A stretch of 64,000 bases of DNA from Galeopsis tetrahit. Its lineage: Eukaryota > Streptophyta > Magnoliopsida > Lamiales > Lamiaceae. This document shows positions 44,333 to 56,696 of this stretch, in pieces (position 1 is the first letter of the stretch; the number at the start of each line of letters is the position of its first letter). The notes beneath the pieces are model-generated. The model saw only the letters and a program-made list of their open reading frames with translations. It searched no databases and had not been told where the DNA came from. Made by a program: the position numbers and the translations under genes. The stretch spans positions 40,888,513 through 40,952,512 of the forward strand of contig OY776125.1 in NCBI GenBank assembly GCA_963675135.1, written 5' to 3'.

Positions 44333-45400
44333 TGAATCATAAAATCTATCCTTTTCATTATCTAGTCTTTGTAATTTTCAAGCATGGTGAGGGCTTTCTG
44401 GAACACCTCGACCTCTAGGCCTCTGAGTGTTTCTCACTCGAACTCTTAAAAGATTTTGATTCATAAAATCTTCTCATTTCAATAACCCTCTTGGGTCTCA
44501 AGTAGGATGAGGGCTCTCTGGAGCACCTCGGCCTCTAGGCCTTTGAGTGTTTCTCACTTGGATTCTTAAAAGATTTTAATTCATAAAATCTTCTTATTTC
44601 AGTAACCCCCTTGGGTCTCAAGCAGGATGAGGGCTCTCTGGAGTACCTCGGCCTCTAGGCCTTTGAGTGTTTCTCACTCGAATTCTTAAAAGATTTTAAT
44701 TCATAAAATCTTCTTATTTCAGTAACCCTCTTGGGTCTCAAGTAGGATGAGGGCTCTCTGGAGCACCTCGGCCTCTAGGCCTTTGAGTGTTTCTCACTCG
44801 AATTCTTAAAAGATTTTAATTCATAAAATCTTCTTATTTCAGTAACCCTCTTGGGTCTCAAGTAGGATGAGGGCTCTCTGGAGCACCTCGGCCTCTAGGC
44901 CTTTGAGTGTTTCTCACTCGAATTCTTAAAAGATTTTAATTCATAAAATCTTCTTATTTCAGTAACCCTCTTGGGTCTCAAGTAGGATGAGGGCTCTCTG
45001 GAGCACCTCGGCCTCTAGGCCTTTGAGTGTTTCTCACTCGAATTCTTAAAAGATTTTAATTCATAAAATCTTCTTATTTCAGTAACCCTCTTGGGTCTCA
45101 AGTAGGATGAGGGCTCTCTGGAGCACCTCGGCCTCTAGGCCTTTGAGTGTTTCTCACTCGAATTCTTAAAAGATTTTAATTCATAAAATCTTCTTGTTTC
45201 AGTAACCCTCTTGGGTCTCAAGTAGGATGAGGGCTCTCTGGAGCACCTCGGCCTCTAGTCCTTTGAGTGTTTCTCACTCGAATTCTTAAAAGATTTTAAT
45301 TCATAAAATCTTCTTATTTCAGTAACCCTCTTGGGTCTCAAGTAGGATGAGGGCTCTCTGGAGCACCTCGGCCTTTAGGCCTTTGAGTGTTTCTCACTCG
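44333..45400. repeat. 120-bp tandem array, about 8.9 copies
   Basis: The unit (GATGAGGGCTCTCTGGAGCACCTC … TCTCACTCGAATTCTTAAAAG … CTTGGGTCTCAAGTAG, shown in part) repeats exactly every 120 bp from 44333 to 45400. The central copies (44761 onward) are almost identical and the first two are the most diverged. It lies in the 3' untranslated part of the gypsy element (sense orientation), where Tat elements are known to accumulate tandem repeats. Confidence 0.97.
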
Positions 45401-45707
45401 CCATTTCTTGTACCCATATATCGCATATTCAAATATGGAAAAGATAATCAAAACACAATAATTCTGAATAATTTTTTCTTCAAAAAGGGATAAGACTTCA
45501 TTGATTTATTGTCAGTTTTCAACATATGCCATAGATAACCTACGCCGGTCTCATTAAAAACCTCTTTACGGAAAAACCCCAGAGGGGAAACCCGTATAGA
45601 GGGAAAAAGAGCTCCGGTGAAGTCACAAAATACATTAAGCAAAATATGAATCCATGCAAAAATCACAAAGCAAAAGTCATAAATGGTCTCAAGACCTTAC
45701 ACTTTCT
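45401..45707 (-). other. Untranslated stretch after gypsy pol
   Basis: This lies between the integrase stop and the tandem array on the minus strand. I see no coding or repeat signal beyond AT-rich sequence. Confidence 0.5.
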
Positions 45708-46904
45708 TCAAATAAAGAATCTCTTCAAATGGCAAACGTTCCAAGGTCTAGCTATGTTGACCCCCTCCATGCTCTGTAATCTATAGGCTCCTCCCTTCAG
45801 TACCTGTGTGATTTTATAAGGCCCCTCCCAGTTGGGCTCCAACTTTCCCGTATTCTTTAGGGCATCAGCTCTTCTTAGTACCAGGTCCCCTGCTCTAAAG
45901 GACCTCGGGATCACCCTTCGGTCATATGCGGCTTTAATTCTGCTCTTATATCTTTCAGCGCGTACTCTAACCATCTCTCTTTCTTCTTCCATTAAATCTA
46001 GGGCCTCTCTCATCAATCTTTCATTCTGATGTTCTTCAAATTGTGCAATTCGATGCGACTGCAACACGGCCTCTGGAGGTATCACCGCCGCAGCTCCGTA
46101 GACCAGCTGAAATGGGGACTCTCCAGTTGCTGTCTTTGGACTAGTTCTATATGACCACAATACATTGTCTAACTCGTTCACCCATCCTCCTCCTATCTTC
46201 GTCAGTCTTGTTCGAATACCATCAACTATCGTTCGATTAGTAACCTCCACTTGCCCATTGGCTTGAGGATGAGCTACAGAGGTGAATCTCTGTATTATGT
46301 TTAGTCTTGCACACCATCCTCGTACATTTTCTCCATTAAACTGTGTTCCATTATCAGAGACCAATATTCTGGGTACTCCGAATCTGCAACAAATCTGTTT
46401 TCTCAAGAATTTAATCACATTTTCTTCATCTATTGTAGCCAGAGGAGCAGCTTCCACCCATTTGCTAAAGTAGTCTACTGCCACTATCAGAAATTTCCTT
46501 CCTCCAGAGGCTGGAGGGAAGGGTCCTACCAAATCGATTCCCCACTTAGCAAAGGGACAGGGAGAGTGCATAGCTCCCATTTCTTCCGCAGGGGTCCTTA
46601 TCAATAGACCATTTTTCTGACACTTGACACATTTTTTCACAAATTCCCTAGCGTCTTTTGTCATGGAGGGCCAATATAACCCAGCCCTTAAAACTTTCTT
46701 CACCACTGCTTTGTATCCTTCATGACTAGCAGCATCACCTTCATGGATCTCTTTAAGTGTGTACATCGCTTCTCGGGTTGATATACACCTCAAATATGGT
46801 TGTGTGAACGATCTCTTGTATAAGTGCCCTCCGATAATACAATATTTGATCTGAAGGGCTCGAGTTTCTCTGGTGGTAGGGGCGTCTGCTTCCTTAGTGA
46901 GTTC
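45708..46904 (-). CDS. Gypsy-Tat integrase, separated from the rest of pol by Copia-E
   Basis: The frame is open from the Copia-E border (46904) to the stop at 45708. The zinc-binding HHCC region is IHEGDAASHEGY … YWPSMTKDAREFVKKCVKCQ. The catalytic D, D, E residues are in KWGIDLVGPF, LVSDNGTQFNG and HPQANGQVEVTNRT. The C-terminal part (FRAGDLVLRR … LEPNWEGPYKI … GGAYRL) is the GPY/F-type module of Ty3/gypsy integrases, which joins cDNA to the genome. The domain itself looks intact, but the nested insertion cuts it off from the second RNase H. Confidence 0.93.
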   Translation of the reverse strand, partial: ELTKEADAPTTRETRALQIKYCIIGGHLYKRSFTQPYLRCISTREAMYTLKEIHEGDAASHEGYKAVVKKVLRAGLYWPSMTKDAREFVKKCVKCQKNGLLIRTPAEEMGAMHSPCPFAKWGIDLVGPFPPASGGRKFLIVAVDYFSKWVEAAPLATIDEENVIKFLRKQICCRFGVPRILVSDNGTQFNGENVRGWCARLNIIQRFTSVAHPQANGQVEVTNRTIVDGIRTRLTKIGGGWVNELDNVLWSYRTSPKTATGESPFQLVYGAAAVIPPEAVLQSHRIAQFEEHQNERLMREALDLMEEEREMVRVRAERYKSRIKAAYDRRVIPRSFRAGDLVLRRADALKNTGKLEPNWEGPYKITQVLKGGAYRLQSMEGVNIARPWNVCHLKRFFI

Positions 46905-48496
46905 TGCTGGATCACGCCGGCGAAGGCGGTCCGTCACCAGGATCGTTGTCGGATGCCAAACGTATAAACAAATAAATAAAACCTAAACATGCTTCTAAAA
47001 CATAGTTTAGATCTGTTACCCTTGAAGATCGAGGCGTTGATTCCAATCTGCAGATCTTCTAGTCTGTCTCCCAACTTCGCTCGAACACTGGGTGGACGGC
47101 GTGTTATCAAACGTGGAGAAGGTGCCTCAATTTCGTCTCCTTGAAACCCTAGCCGTTTTTCTCTATTTCGTGTGTGCTAGGGTTTCAAAACTATTTTGAG
47201 GCTCCTATTTATAATCTCCATAAGTTCATGGGCCAGACTAGGGATCCATTAGAAGGTATAGGGTTTGGGCTTCTTACAGGCCCAACTAATCTTATGTTCA
47301 GCCCAGAACATATAATTTGGCCCGAGAACATTAATTCATTCCACTAGAGAATTAATGTTGCACTCCCGTCCTATCCCGAACTGAATCAGGGCTTCTATTA
47401 GACATTATAATTCCCCGTGTTTAAGATATCGCACGTCCATTAATTATTAAAGCTTCTGACTTCTTTAAATAATTAATTTCTATAATTCCTTGAGTAGTAC
47501 CACTCAACCTTGTTGTCGTACGGATTAAATCCACCTGCAGGGTTTAATACGACAATCCTTTATGAGTTTCCTCAAGGGGACATCATCAGCCTGGATGTAC
47601 AGGACACGGTGCCCTAATGCCAATAAGTAGACATCATGCGAGCGATGCCACTACCCAAAATACGGAGCGTGAAGAATCTACCAAGATTCTCACCTATGAT
47701 ACATCAAAGTAGTGAACAAGCACCCCACACATCTAAATATCACACTTAGGGTTAAGAATCATAAAAGTCACCAAGACCTCTAGTTCTTCATAACAGTCAG
47801 AACAGAAGAACATGTCTTATCTGTGATCCATTCAATACGCCTCAGCGCACTAGTATAAACTAATGGCTAAGACAAACCACTAACAAGTTTATACTACAAC
47901 TTAAACCAATAGTTTTGTCCATAACTATCTCAGTTGTGAATATTGTTTATATCTTACAAGGGACTGACAATGTGATCTTCTGTGTGACTACAAACCAACC
48001 ACATCGTCTACAATGCAAGATAAGCAGACATACAAGTAATCACAAAGAATGCAAAAATGTGAAAAACCATTTATGTCACATCCCGATTTTAGGGCCTAGA
48101 TGAAAACATACTTTGAGTGCTAAGGAAATTTGAATTTATGAATTTGTAAAATGATTTGCAGCGGAAGATTAAATAAAAGTAAAATTTCTTAAAGAAAATC
48201 ATTTCCAATATTTATTTTAAACAAGACCTTGTTTCAAAAAAAATAAAATAGTGCATTAGTGAAATTTTTTGTCTAACTCGAGATGCAACTAAATTCAAAG
48301 AAAATTAATATAAATAAAACTTTGCACGGCATGGGCATCCACATCCACCGTCCCTCCACCGCAACTCCGTTAATCTGTAAAGTGTTAAATAGATTGGGGT
48401 GAGCAAAACAACTAGCTCAGTGGGATTAACTTTGTCACCGTTAAATATAACATATGAATAATATCATAACTCACAAACATGCATACCATTTCATAA

Positions 48497-48690
48497 GCTT
48501 GTTGGCAAAGCCAACCATAATAACATAGGCTTGTTGGATAAACCAACCATAAGTTTGTTGGATAAACCAACCATAATAACATAGGCTTGTTGGATAAACC
48601 AACCATAAGATTGTTGGATAAACCAACCATAATAACATAGGCTTGTTGGATAAACCAACCATAAGGTTGTTGGATAAACCAACCATAACA
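48497..48690. repeat. 56-bp tandem repeat inside the solo LTR
   Basis: TAACATAGGCTTGTTGG recurs at 48521, 48577 and 48633. Each unit contains two copies of TTGTTGGATAAACCAACCAT, itself nearly palindromic around TTGG..CCAA. About 3.4 units. Confidence 0.9.
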
Positions 48691-49985
48691 TGTAAGATGC
48701 AGCAAGAAATAAAATCACTCATACGAAATACTTAAAAATGACAAAGTAGTCAATCAAGAAAATCCCACCTTAACCTTGAGTAGTCTCGTAAGTACGTAAC
48801 TTGAATTAATGCAAGAGTTCTTCGTCACCTATAATTAAATAAGTAGTATTTCTTAGAATTATCACTATGACTAAATTAATAGATAACTAATATATTCTCA
48901 TTAAATTAATAGTTAATAATATATGTCTTACTATACCTACGACGAAATTAACAATCATACTGGAATGACTAGTAATAATTAAATAAGTTCATTTTATAAC
49001 TAACCAAATAGAAAATACTAAGTTGAGTCATTATACACTGACCCTAGTTACGAATAATTTTGATTTACATAATGTTATTTAGCTTGATTGGGTTTTAAGG
49101 GAAATTGGAAAAAAAACCATTGTAGAAGGATACTCATTCTGACTCCAAAATATAGAAGGCCGTTTATAAAACTTAGTGAAATAATCTTGTCCACGACACT
49201 ACTCCAAACATATGAAAACCAACAAGTTAAACATACAAGAATAGGGAAAAACATCATGTATTGGGCTTCTAAAACCAAAACAGGAAATGATCTGCTATAT
49301 AGAAATAACTCAGTGGACAATATCATAATAAAAGTAGGTCTCAAATATGACTAGAATAAAGTTTGGCAAGATTTTAAAACAATTACTTAACTCTAAAGAC
49401 TATAGCCGCGCACTAAGAAACTAGAAGACGGATAATTAAACAATGAAGAAGTTAAAATAAGATTAGAGAAAAATAAAACTTTACAGTGTTCACAGCAAAG
49501 AGTAGACGCGGAAACCTTTCGATCCAATGCAGCTGCTAATGACTCGATCAATATTTGTAGTAGGCTTAAAGTGTTCAGACTAGAGAGTTTTAGTAGAGAA
49601 AGTTCTTTATGTGGATTTCTAAAGAAGACTGCGTTTGATATAATAAGAGGGGAGGTATAAAATTAGTTGAGGTTTTTATGGGAGTTTGAGAATAATTTGG
49701 GATTATCTTAATTGAGGTAGATAATTTGTCTCTCAATAAATTCTAATTGACAACCAAAAAAATGAGACACTGGAATGGATTTTAAATTAGTGGACTATCT
49801 TTAAACTAATGACCAAATCCACCCGTTATTATCAATATAATAAACCTATATTCTAAAATCAAGTAATTCCCTTAAATCCACATCTTATAAATGTTGAAAT
49901 TGAGAGTTTATTTGAAATATATACTGATCATAATCTATAAAATATATATATACTACTCCTTAATATATATATTAAACTTCTTATA

Positions 49986-49998
<13 letters not shown>

Positions 49999-50028
<30 letters not shown>
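49999..50028. repeat. (TA)n microsatellite
   Basis: A run of about 15 TA dinucleotides inside the solo LTR. Confidence 0.9.
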
Positions 50029-50031
<3 letters not shown>

Positions 50032-50176
50032 TTATTCTATTTTAAATTAGTATTTTATACATTTTATAACTAATGGTAATTAAATTACCGGGTGTTACAA
50101 TTTATTTCAGATAAAAGGAAATCGAATATACGTCACAAAAGCCCACTAAAAGTTTGCTTTACAGTATACACCAACA

Positions 50177-50190
50177 ATCTCCCACTTATA
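50177..50190 (-). other. Polypurine tract of Copia-E
   Basis: The minus strand reads TATAAGTGGGAGAT directly before the LTR start TGTTGG. Confidence 0.85.
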
Positions 50191-50253
50191 CTAAAGCTTA
50201 ACTTTTAGTATACACATAAAGACATCAACATTTCTCCCACTTATACTCAAAGT

Positions 50254-53200
50254 CTAGCTTGTAATACATCGTAAACCAAGACCCTCTACATGTTTCTCAA
50301 AGATTTTTATTGCTAGCGTCTTTGTGAAAGGATCAGCCAAGTTATCCAACGACGCAATCTTAGCTACAGCCACGTCTCCTCGATTTACGATATCTCGTAT
50401 AATGTGGTACTTTCGCTCTATGTGTTTACTTGCTCTGTGGGCTCTAGGTTCTTTTGAGTTTGCCACTGCACCTGCGTTATCACAATAAACAGTGATACAC
50501 ATCGGCATACTCTGAGATACCCCTAATTCCAGAAAGAAATTACGCAGTCAGACAGCCTCCTTTGCGGCCTCTGAGGCAGCTACGTACTCGGCTTCCATAG
50601 TGGAGTCCGCGATGCATTTCTGCTTCACACTTCTCCAAGACATGGCTGCGCCTCCCAGCATAAACACATAACCCGAGGTTGACTTCCGTTCATCTCGATC
50701 AGCTTGGAAATCTGAATCGGTATAACCCAAAGGAATCAAACTATTTGACTGGTATACTAGCATATAATCTCGAGTCCTTTTCAAGTACTTGAGAATATGC
50801 TTAACAGCAGTCCAGTGTCCTTGACCAGGGTTAGACTGATATCTTGCTACCATGCCGACTGCATAACAAATATCAGGCCTCGTACACAGCATCGCATACA
50901 TAAGGCTTCCTACAGCCGAAGCATAAGGAACCTTAGCCATCTCCTCTATCTCCTTCTGTGTCTTAGGACACATATCTTTAGATAGAGGGACTCCATGTCT
51001 GAAAGGTAGTGCACCCTTCTTGGAATTCTGCATGCCAAAACGAGCAATCACAGTATCAATGTAAGACGCTTGAGATAAACACAACATTCTCTTTTTTCGA
51101 TCACAAGTGACCTTAATACCAAGAATGTACGATGCTTCTCCCATATCCTTCATTTGAAACTGTTCTGAAAGCCACACCTTTACGTCTGATAATACTTTCA
51201 CATTATTTCCAATAAGAAGAATATCATCTACGTATAGTACTAAGAATACCACTACGTCTCTGTCACTCTTCTGGTACACACAACTTTCATTTTGACATTG
51301 TTCAAATCCAAAAGATTTGATCACCTCATCAAAACGAATGTTCCAAGACCTGGAAGCTTGTTTTAGCCCATAAAGAGACTTTTTCAGCTTCCAGACTAGA
51401 TGCTCTTGGCCTTTCTTCACATAACCCTCGGGTTGCTGCATATAGATGTCCTTATCCAAATTTCCATTAAGGAAAGCTGTCTTAACATCCATTTTCCAAA
51501 TCTCATAGTTCATGTGATTAGCTATGGATAAGAGAATCCAGATCGATTTTAGCATGGCTACTGGTGAGAAGGTCTCGTCATAGTCGATTCCTTCTTTCTG
51601 GGTAAAACCCTTTGCCACCAACCGTGCTTTAAAAGCAGTAATCTGTCCATCAGACCCTCTCTTACGTCTGTAGACCCACTTACACCCAACAACTTTCTTA
51701 TCGTGGGGAAGTTCACTTAGGTCATACACTTCCATAGCATCCATAGATTCAATTTCTGAATCCATGGACTTGTGCCAAGACTCTGCATCTTTGTCTTTGA
51801 TTGCCTCTTTGTATGTCCAGGGGTCGTTATCATCATGTTCATCGCTTGGAATCAAGTCAATAGACTCTCCCACAAACATGAAACGATCAGGTTGGCGAAC
51901 AACCCTCCCACTACGACGAGGCAATGTATACAAAGGTTCATCAGAGTCGCCACGTTGTGCAGTCTCTTGTGGTATTTCCTCTTGCACACTCGGTGTGCCA
52001 TTGTCTCCTCTCAACTCATTTAGAATGATCTCAGTATTGGACTTATGCTCATTCATATAGTCTTCTTCTAAAAATCGGGCATTGGTACTCACCACCACCC
52101 TCTGATCATTAGGACTATAAAAATAACCACCTCTCGTTCCCTTAGGGTATTCTACAAACAACCGTACTTCAGTTCTAGGTGCCAACTTATCAGCTTCCTT
52201 GTTCAGCACATGTGCTGGACAACCCCAAATCCGAATGTGGTTTAGACTAGGCTTTCGCCCAGACCACAATTCAATCGGGGTTTTTGGAACCACTTTAGAA
52301 GGTACGCTGCTGTTTCCAAGGCATAACCCCAAAAAGAGGTAGGTAATGAAGCATAACTCATCATCGATCTCACCATATCTAATAGAGTCCTATTCCTTCT
52401 CTCAGCCACGCCATTCTGTTGCGGAGTACCAGGCGCGGAGAGCTGGGATCTAATCCCGTTCTCTAATAAGTATTGCCTAAATTCATTGCTAAGGTACTCG
52501 CCACCACGATCAGAACGCAGTGACTTGATACTCTTACCATGACGGTTCTCCACTTCTGCCTTAAATTCTTTGAACTTGCCAAAGCATTCAGACTTGTGGC
52601 GCATCAGGTAGATGTATCCATATCTTGAGTAATCGTCAATGAAAGTGACGAAGTACTCAAAGCCTCCTCTAGCTTGAACAGTCATAGGCCCACACAAATC
52701 AGAGTGAATCAATTCCAACACATCATTAGCCCTATTACCCTTGGCCTTAAAAGGCCTCGAGGTCATCTTGCCTTCCAAACAGGATTCGCAGACTGAGAAT
52801 GGTTCCACTTGGAGAGACTCTAAGAACCCACTACTTACTAGTCTTTGAATCCTTCTTAGGTTGACATGACCCAATCTTAGATGCCAAAGGTATGTTTGAT
52901 TCAACTTAGAAGGTTTCTTTCTCTTATTTAATGATGATGATGAATGAGCTTCAGTCACAGTATGATATGCACACGTAATAGTATAAAGATTGTTTTCTAA
53001 CGTGCCAGAACAGATTAAAGAGTCATTTCTCATAATAACAACATTGTCATTAAAAACAACTGAGCATCCATCCAAAAATAACTTCGAAACATAAATTAAA
53101 TTTCTCCGAAAATTCGGCACGTATAAAACGTTCTTTAATACTAAAACAGAATTAGAAAAATATAAGTGCACGTCTCCCACTGCAACCACTGATACTATCG

Positions 53201-54182
53201 CAGCATTGCCCAAACTAATAGTAATCTCGCCCTCACTCAGTTCCCTTGTCTGCAGAAACCCCTGCAAGGTGTAACAAACATGGTCAGTGGCTCCTGTATC
53301 TACTACCCAAGAAAAGGCAGAGCAAGCCGCAAAACATGTTTCAACAACTAAAGCGAGAGACGTACCAGAGTTGTCCTTTTTCAAAAGAGGACAATCAGAC
53401 TTCCAATGTCCCGTCTTGTTGCACTTGAAACATTTGCCCTTCGGCTTTTTCACGCCACCAGAAGGTGCTAGTTTCTTGCTCCCACTGCTTTCACCACCAC
53501 CCTTTTTCTGTAAAGGCTTTTTCTTCTTCTTGCCATTAGACGAAGAAGGTCCAGCCTGAACAGTAACATTGGCTTGTGGTCGTTTACCCATGAGACCCTC
53601 CACCGCGACCAATTCCGTAAGAAGCTCGGTTAAAGTATAATCCTTCTTACTCATGATCGCGTTTACACGAAAGTTCTCAAAAGACTTTGGGAGCGAGTGT
53701 AGGATCATATCGATCTTGGTGTCATTATCGATTAACCCTCCGAGGACCTCAATCTCATTTAGATATTCCATCATCTTGAGACCGTGGTCCCTCACGGACG
53801 CTCCCTCTAGCATAGAGGTTGACATGATCTTCCTCATAGCCTCAAAGCGGGCAGCCCTATCTTTCTCACCAAAAAGCTCTTTGAGGCTCAACATCATAGC
53901 TGCGGCACTAGACATAGTTTGATGCTGCTGTTGTAAAACATTTGACATCGAGGCCAAAATGTAACAACGAGCCATCTCATCAGCCTTGTGCCACTTCTTA
54001 TGAGCCTCCCTTTGCTCTTCAGTAGATTCAGCTCCCAAAGGGGCATGAGCAGGTGTATCGAGTACAAACTTGTACTCATCAGCAACTAGGACAATGTCCA
54101 AATTTCTTTTCCAATCCAAGTAATTTTGACCAACAAGCTTATTTTGATTTAAGATAACCATAAGTGGGTTGAATGTCACCAT
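50254..54182 (-). pseudogene. Copia-E gag-pol, one frameshift and one stop
   Basis: The start is taken as ATG 54182 (MVTFNPLMVILNQNKL), just ahead of the UBN2 capsid domain (WKRNLDIVL … ADEMARCYILASMSNVLQQQ); upstream codons to 54296 look like leader. The zinc knuckle is CFKCNKTGHWKSDC and the protease WVVDTGATDHVC (about 53274-53312). Integrase has LWHLRLGH, IHSDLCGP, SDRGGEY and [10 protein letters not shown]. Near 52300 the frame shifts. From about 52305 it continues to RT (YVDDILLIGNN, about 51210-51243) and RNase H (DSDFQADRDERKSTSGY, STMEAEYVAAS). TGA at 50548-50550 then interrupts, and the last part of RNase H (YCDNAGAVANSKEP … IIRDIV) ends at 50254. The stop sits where copia proteins have a conserved tryptophan codon. 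Confidence 0.9.
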
Positions 54183-55438
54183 AATGTATCTGAAATAAAT
54201 AAAATGCAAGCAATGAATCACATAAGTTTGAAGCATAAAACATTGGAAACCTTCAAAACCAATATTCAACACAACCTCCAACAGCCCAACAAACACATAT
54301 GCAAGCCACGTTAGGGTGGTCGTTTACACATGTATTCATTGACCAGACATTCAGTCTTTAATCTCAATATCACGTCAACTTATCCTTATGACGAATGAAA
54401 TTAACAATCGAACTTTAACTGGCCATGTGAACTAGAACAGTGACCCCGTTGGGGGGTTATACTCAAATTCACATCTAAGTGATGACCACAATTTAACAAC
54501 AGTTATCTTGAATTATTCTTTACTGATGAACTCATGGATGACACATCCGTTAGGGAAGATCACACACTTCATCTAAAGATTAAAACAGTTTTATTAGAAG
54601 TCTTAACTAGTAAGCTCGTGAATGTTGCACCCGTTAGGGGAAGACTCCCAAGGTCCCACGAGCAACATACATCTTACTTAAAGACCAATTGTGGAGGCCT
54701 ATAAATTAATTAAAATTTAATTATCTCACTTAGTCATTTTAACATGAAGATTATTCATTGGCATAGCAAATTAACAAAAATTAATACATGCATGCCATAA
54801 CAATACAAGATGCGATAAATATAGGCAAAAATAAATAAATGCACATCTATCGCAACCCCTTGAAAAATTATCAAAAACAGCCTATTATAAGCTATTACAA
54901 TGATAAAAACAGTGGCGCGGACGGATGCCTCGCATCGGCCTCTCACGCAATGGAAAAACCTCAAATTCTCATCCACCGACAAAAACTGGCAGAAAACTTC
55001 ATCAAGGCTTTTGAATTAGGCCTCGCCACTCGTCGTCTCTGCATAGCCGTGACTCCTGTAGATCTCGTCGAGACGTTTCCGAAAAGGTCTTGTGGGCTGA
55101 AAACAGACACCCGAGTCAAAAGTTATGGCCAAAACAGTTTTCACCGTCCAAGGCCATAACCCGAAAAACTCAGATTACTGTTTTCAGATCTTCCATCGAC
55201 ACCGCCCGTTCTCACGATCAAAAATTACAATATAAACGAGCAAAACCCTACTACAGTGATCTATGAAAAAATCCTATACTACCCACACTTATTATCTGGT
55301 GGGAAAAACGATTACATAACACTAGGGTTGCGATAGAAGAAAAAATAAATTAACCAACAGAAACGCATACATACGTGAAATAAAATAAACTAAATCATAC
55401 AATCATACGTTTCAGGCAGAGCCAATAATCCACGAATC
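54183..55438 (-). other. Long 5' leader of Copia-E
   Basis: About 1.25 kb lies between the primer site and the gag ATG. No gene is supported. Several related segments containing CCGTTAGGG or CCCGTTGGGG occur (about 54445, 54545 and 54630), a possible structured leader. Confidence 0.5.
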
Positions 55439-55441
55439 CAG

Positions 55442-55454
55442 GCTCTGATACCAA
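55442..55454 (-). other. Primer-binding site of Copia-E (tRNA-Met type)
   Basis: The minus strand reads TGGTATCAGAGCC two bases after the LTR end. Confidence 0.9.
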
Positions 55455-55456
55455 TT

Positions 55457-56696
55457 GCTGGAACACGCCGACGAAGGCGGTCCGTCACCAGGATCGTTGT
55501 CGGATGCCAAACGTATAAACAAATAAATAAAACCTAAACATGCTTCTAAAACATAGTTTAGATCTGTTACCCTTGAAGATCGAGGCGTTGATTCCAATCT
55601 GCAGATCTTCTAGTCTGTCTCCCAACTTCGCTCGAACACCGGGTGGACGGCGTGCTATCAAACGTGGAGAAGGTGCCTCAATTTCGTCTCCTTGAAACCC
55701 TAGCCGTTTTTCTCTATTTCGTGTGTGCTAGGGTTTCAAAACTATTTTGAGGCTCCTATTTATAATCTCCATAAGTTCATGGGCCAGACTAGGGATCCAT
55801 TAGAAGGTATAGGGTCTGGGCTTCTTACAGGCCCAACTACTCTTATGTTCAGCCCAGAACATATAATTTGGCCCGAGAACATTAATTCATTCCACTAGAG
55901 AATTAATGTTGCACTCCCGTCCTATCCCGAACTGAATCAGGGCTTCTATTAGACATTATAATTCCCCGTGTTTAAGATATCGCACGTCCATTAATTATTA
56001 AAGCTTCTGACTTCTTTAAATAATTAATTTCTATAATTCCTTGAGTAGTACCACTCAACCTTGTTGTCGTACGGATTAAATCCACCTGCAGGGTTTAATA
56101 CGACAATCCTTTATGAGTTTCCTCAAGGGGACATCATCAGCCTGGATGTACAGGACACGGTGCCCTAATGCCAATAAGTAGACATCATGCGAGCGATGCC
56201 ACTACCCAAAATACGGAGCGTGAAGAATCTACCAAGATTCTCACCTATGATACATCAAAGTAGTGAACAAGCACCCCACACATCTAAATATCACACTTAG
56301 GGTTAAGAATCATAAAAGTCACCAAGACCTCTAATTCTTCATAACAGTCAGAACAGAAGAACATGTCTTATCTGTGATCCATTCAATACGCCTCAGCGCA
56401 CTAGTATAAACTAATGGCTAAGACAAACCACTAACAAGTTTATACTACAACTTAAACCAATAGTTTTGTCCATAACTATCTCAGTTGTGAATATTGTTTA
56501 TATCTTACAAGGGACTGACAATGTGATCTTCTGTGTGACTACAAACCCACCACATCGTCTACAATGCAAGATAAGCAGACATACAAGTAATCACAAAGAA
56601 TGCAAAAATGTGAAAAACCATTTATTTCAGATAAAAGGAAATCGAATATACGTCACAAAAGCCCACTAAAAGTTTGCTTTACAGTATACACCAACA
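55457..56696 (-). repeat. 5' LTR of Copia-E
   Basis: 1240 bp, TGCTGGAACACG … CACCAACA on +. The TATA-like TTATAAATAG at 55756-55765 (minus strand) is the likely promoter. Confidence 0.95.

Larger units (their letters stand above)
48074..50099. mobile_element. 2.0-kb solo LTR, probably chromovirus (Del/Tekay) type
   Basis: The insert begins TGTCACATCCCG and ends CGGGTGTTACA, giving 12-bp imperfect inverted ends with TG…CA, flanked by the 5-bp duplication ATTTA. No coding frame of transposon type is inside. This fits a solo LTR left by recombination between two LTRs. The TGT(C/A)ACA.CCCG end is common in long LTRs of plant Del/Tekay elements (inference). Inside are a 56-bp tandem (48497-48690) and a (TA)n tract (49999-50028). 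Confidence 0.8.
46905..50176 (-). repeat. 3' LTR of Copia-E, split by a solo LTR
   Basis: 46905-48073 and 50105-50176 together match the 5' LTR. The middle 48074-50099 is foreign. The word ATTTA (48069-48073) is repeated at 50100-50104. Confidence 0.95.
46905..56696 (-). mobile_element. Copia-E: Tork/TAR-like Ty1/copia nested in the gypsy pol
   Basis: The LTRs are 55457-56696 (5') and 46905-50176 (3', itself interrupted by a 2.0-kb solo LTR). TG…CA ends and target duplication AGTTC (46900-46904 and 56697-56701) are clear. The internal region runs from a tRNA-Met primer site to a polypurine tract. The LTRs (1240 bp without the inserted DNA) differ at about eight positions by eye, so insertion is recent. 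Gag-pol has one frameshift and one stop. Confidence 0.95.

Noticed and set aside
44333..45400. CRISPR-like array
   Set aside because: Units are contiguous 120-bp tandem copies without unique spacers, in a plant retrotransposon.
47915..48103. Small + frames at 47915 and 56466
   Set aside because: They are the same stretch of the Copia-E LTRs, so they are non-coding duplicates.
48412..48722. Three overlapping minus frames with repeated YPT-LWLV motifs
   Set aside because: They are translations of the 56-bp tandem repeat, open only because of its periodicity.
54183..54296. Upstream start for Copia-E gag
   Set aside because: The extra 38 codons are hydrophobic leader-like sequence; MVTFNPLMV at 54182 is next to the capsid domain.
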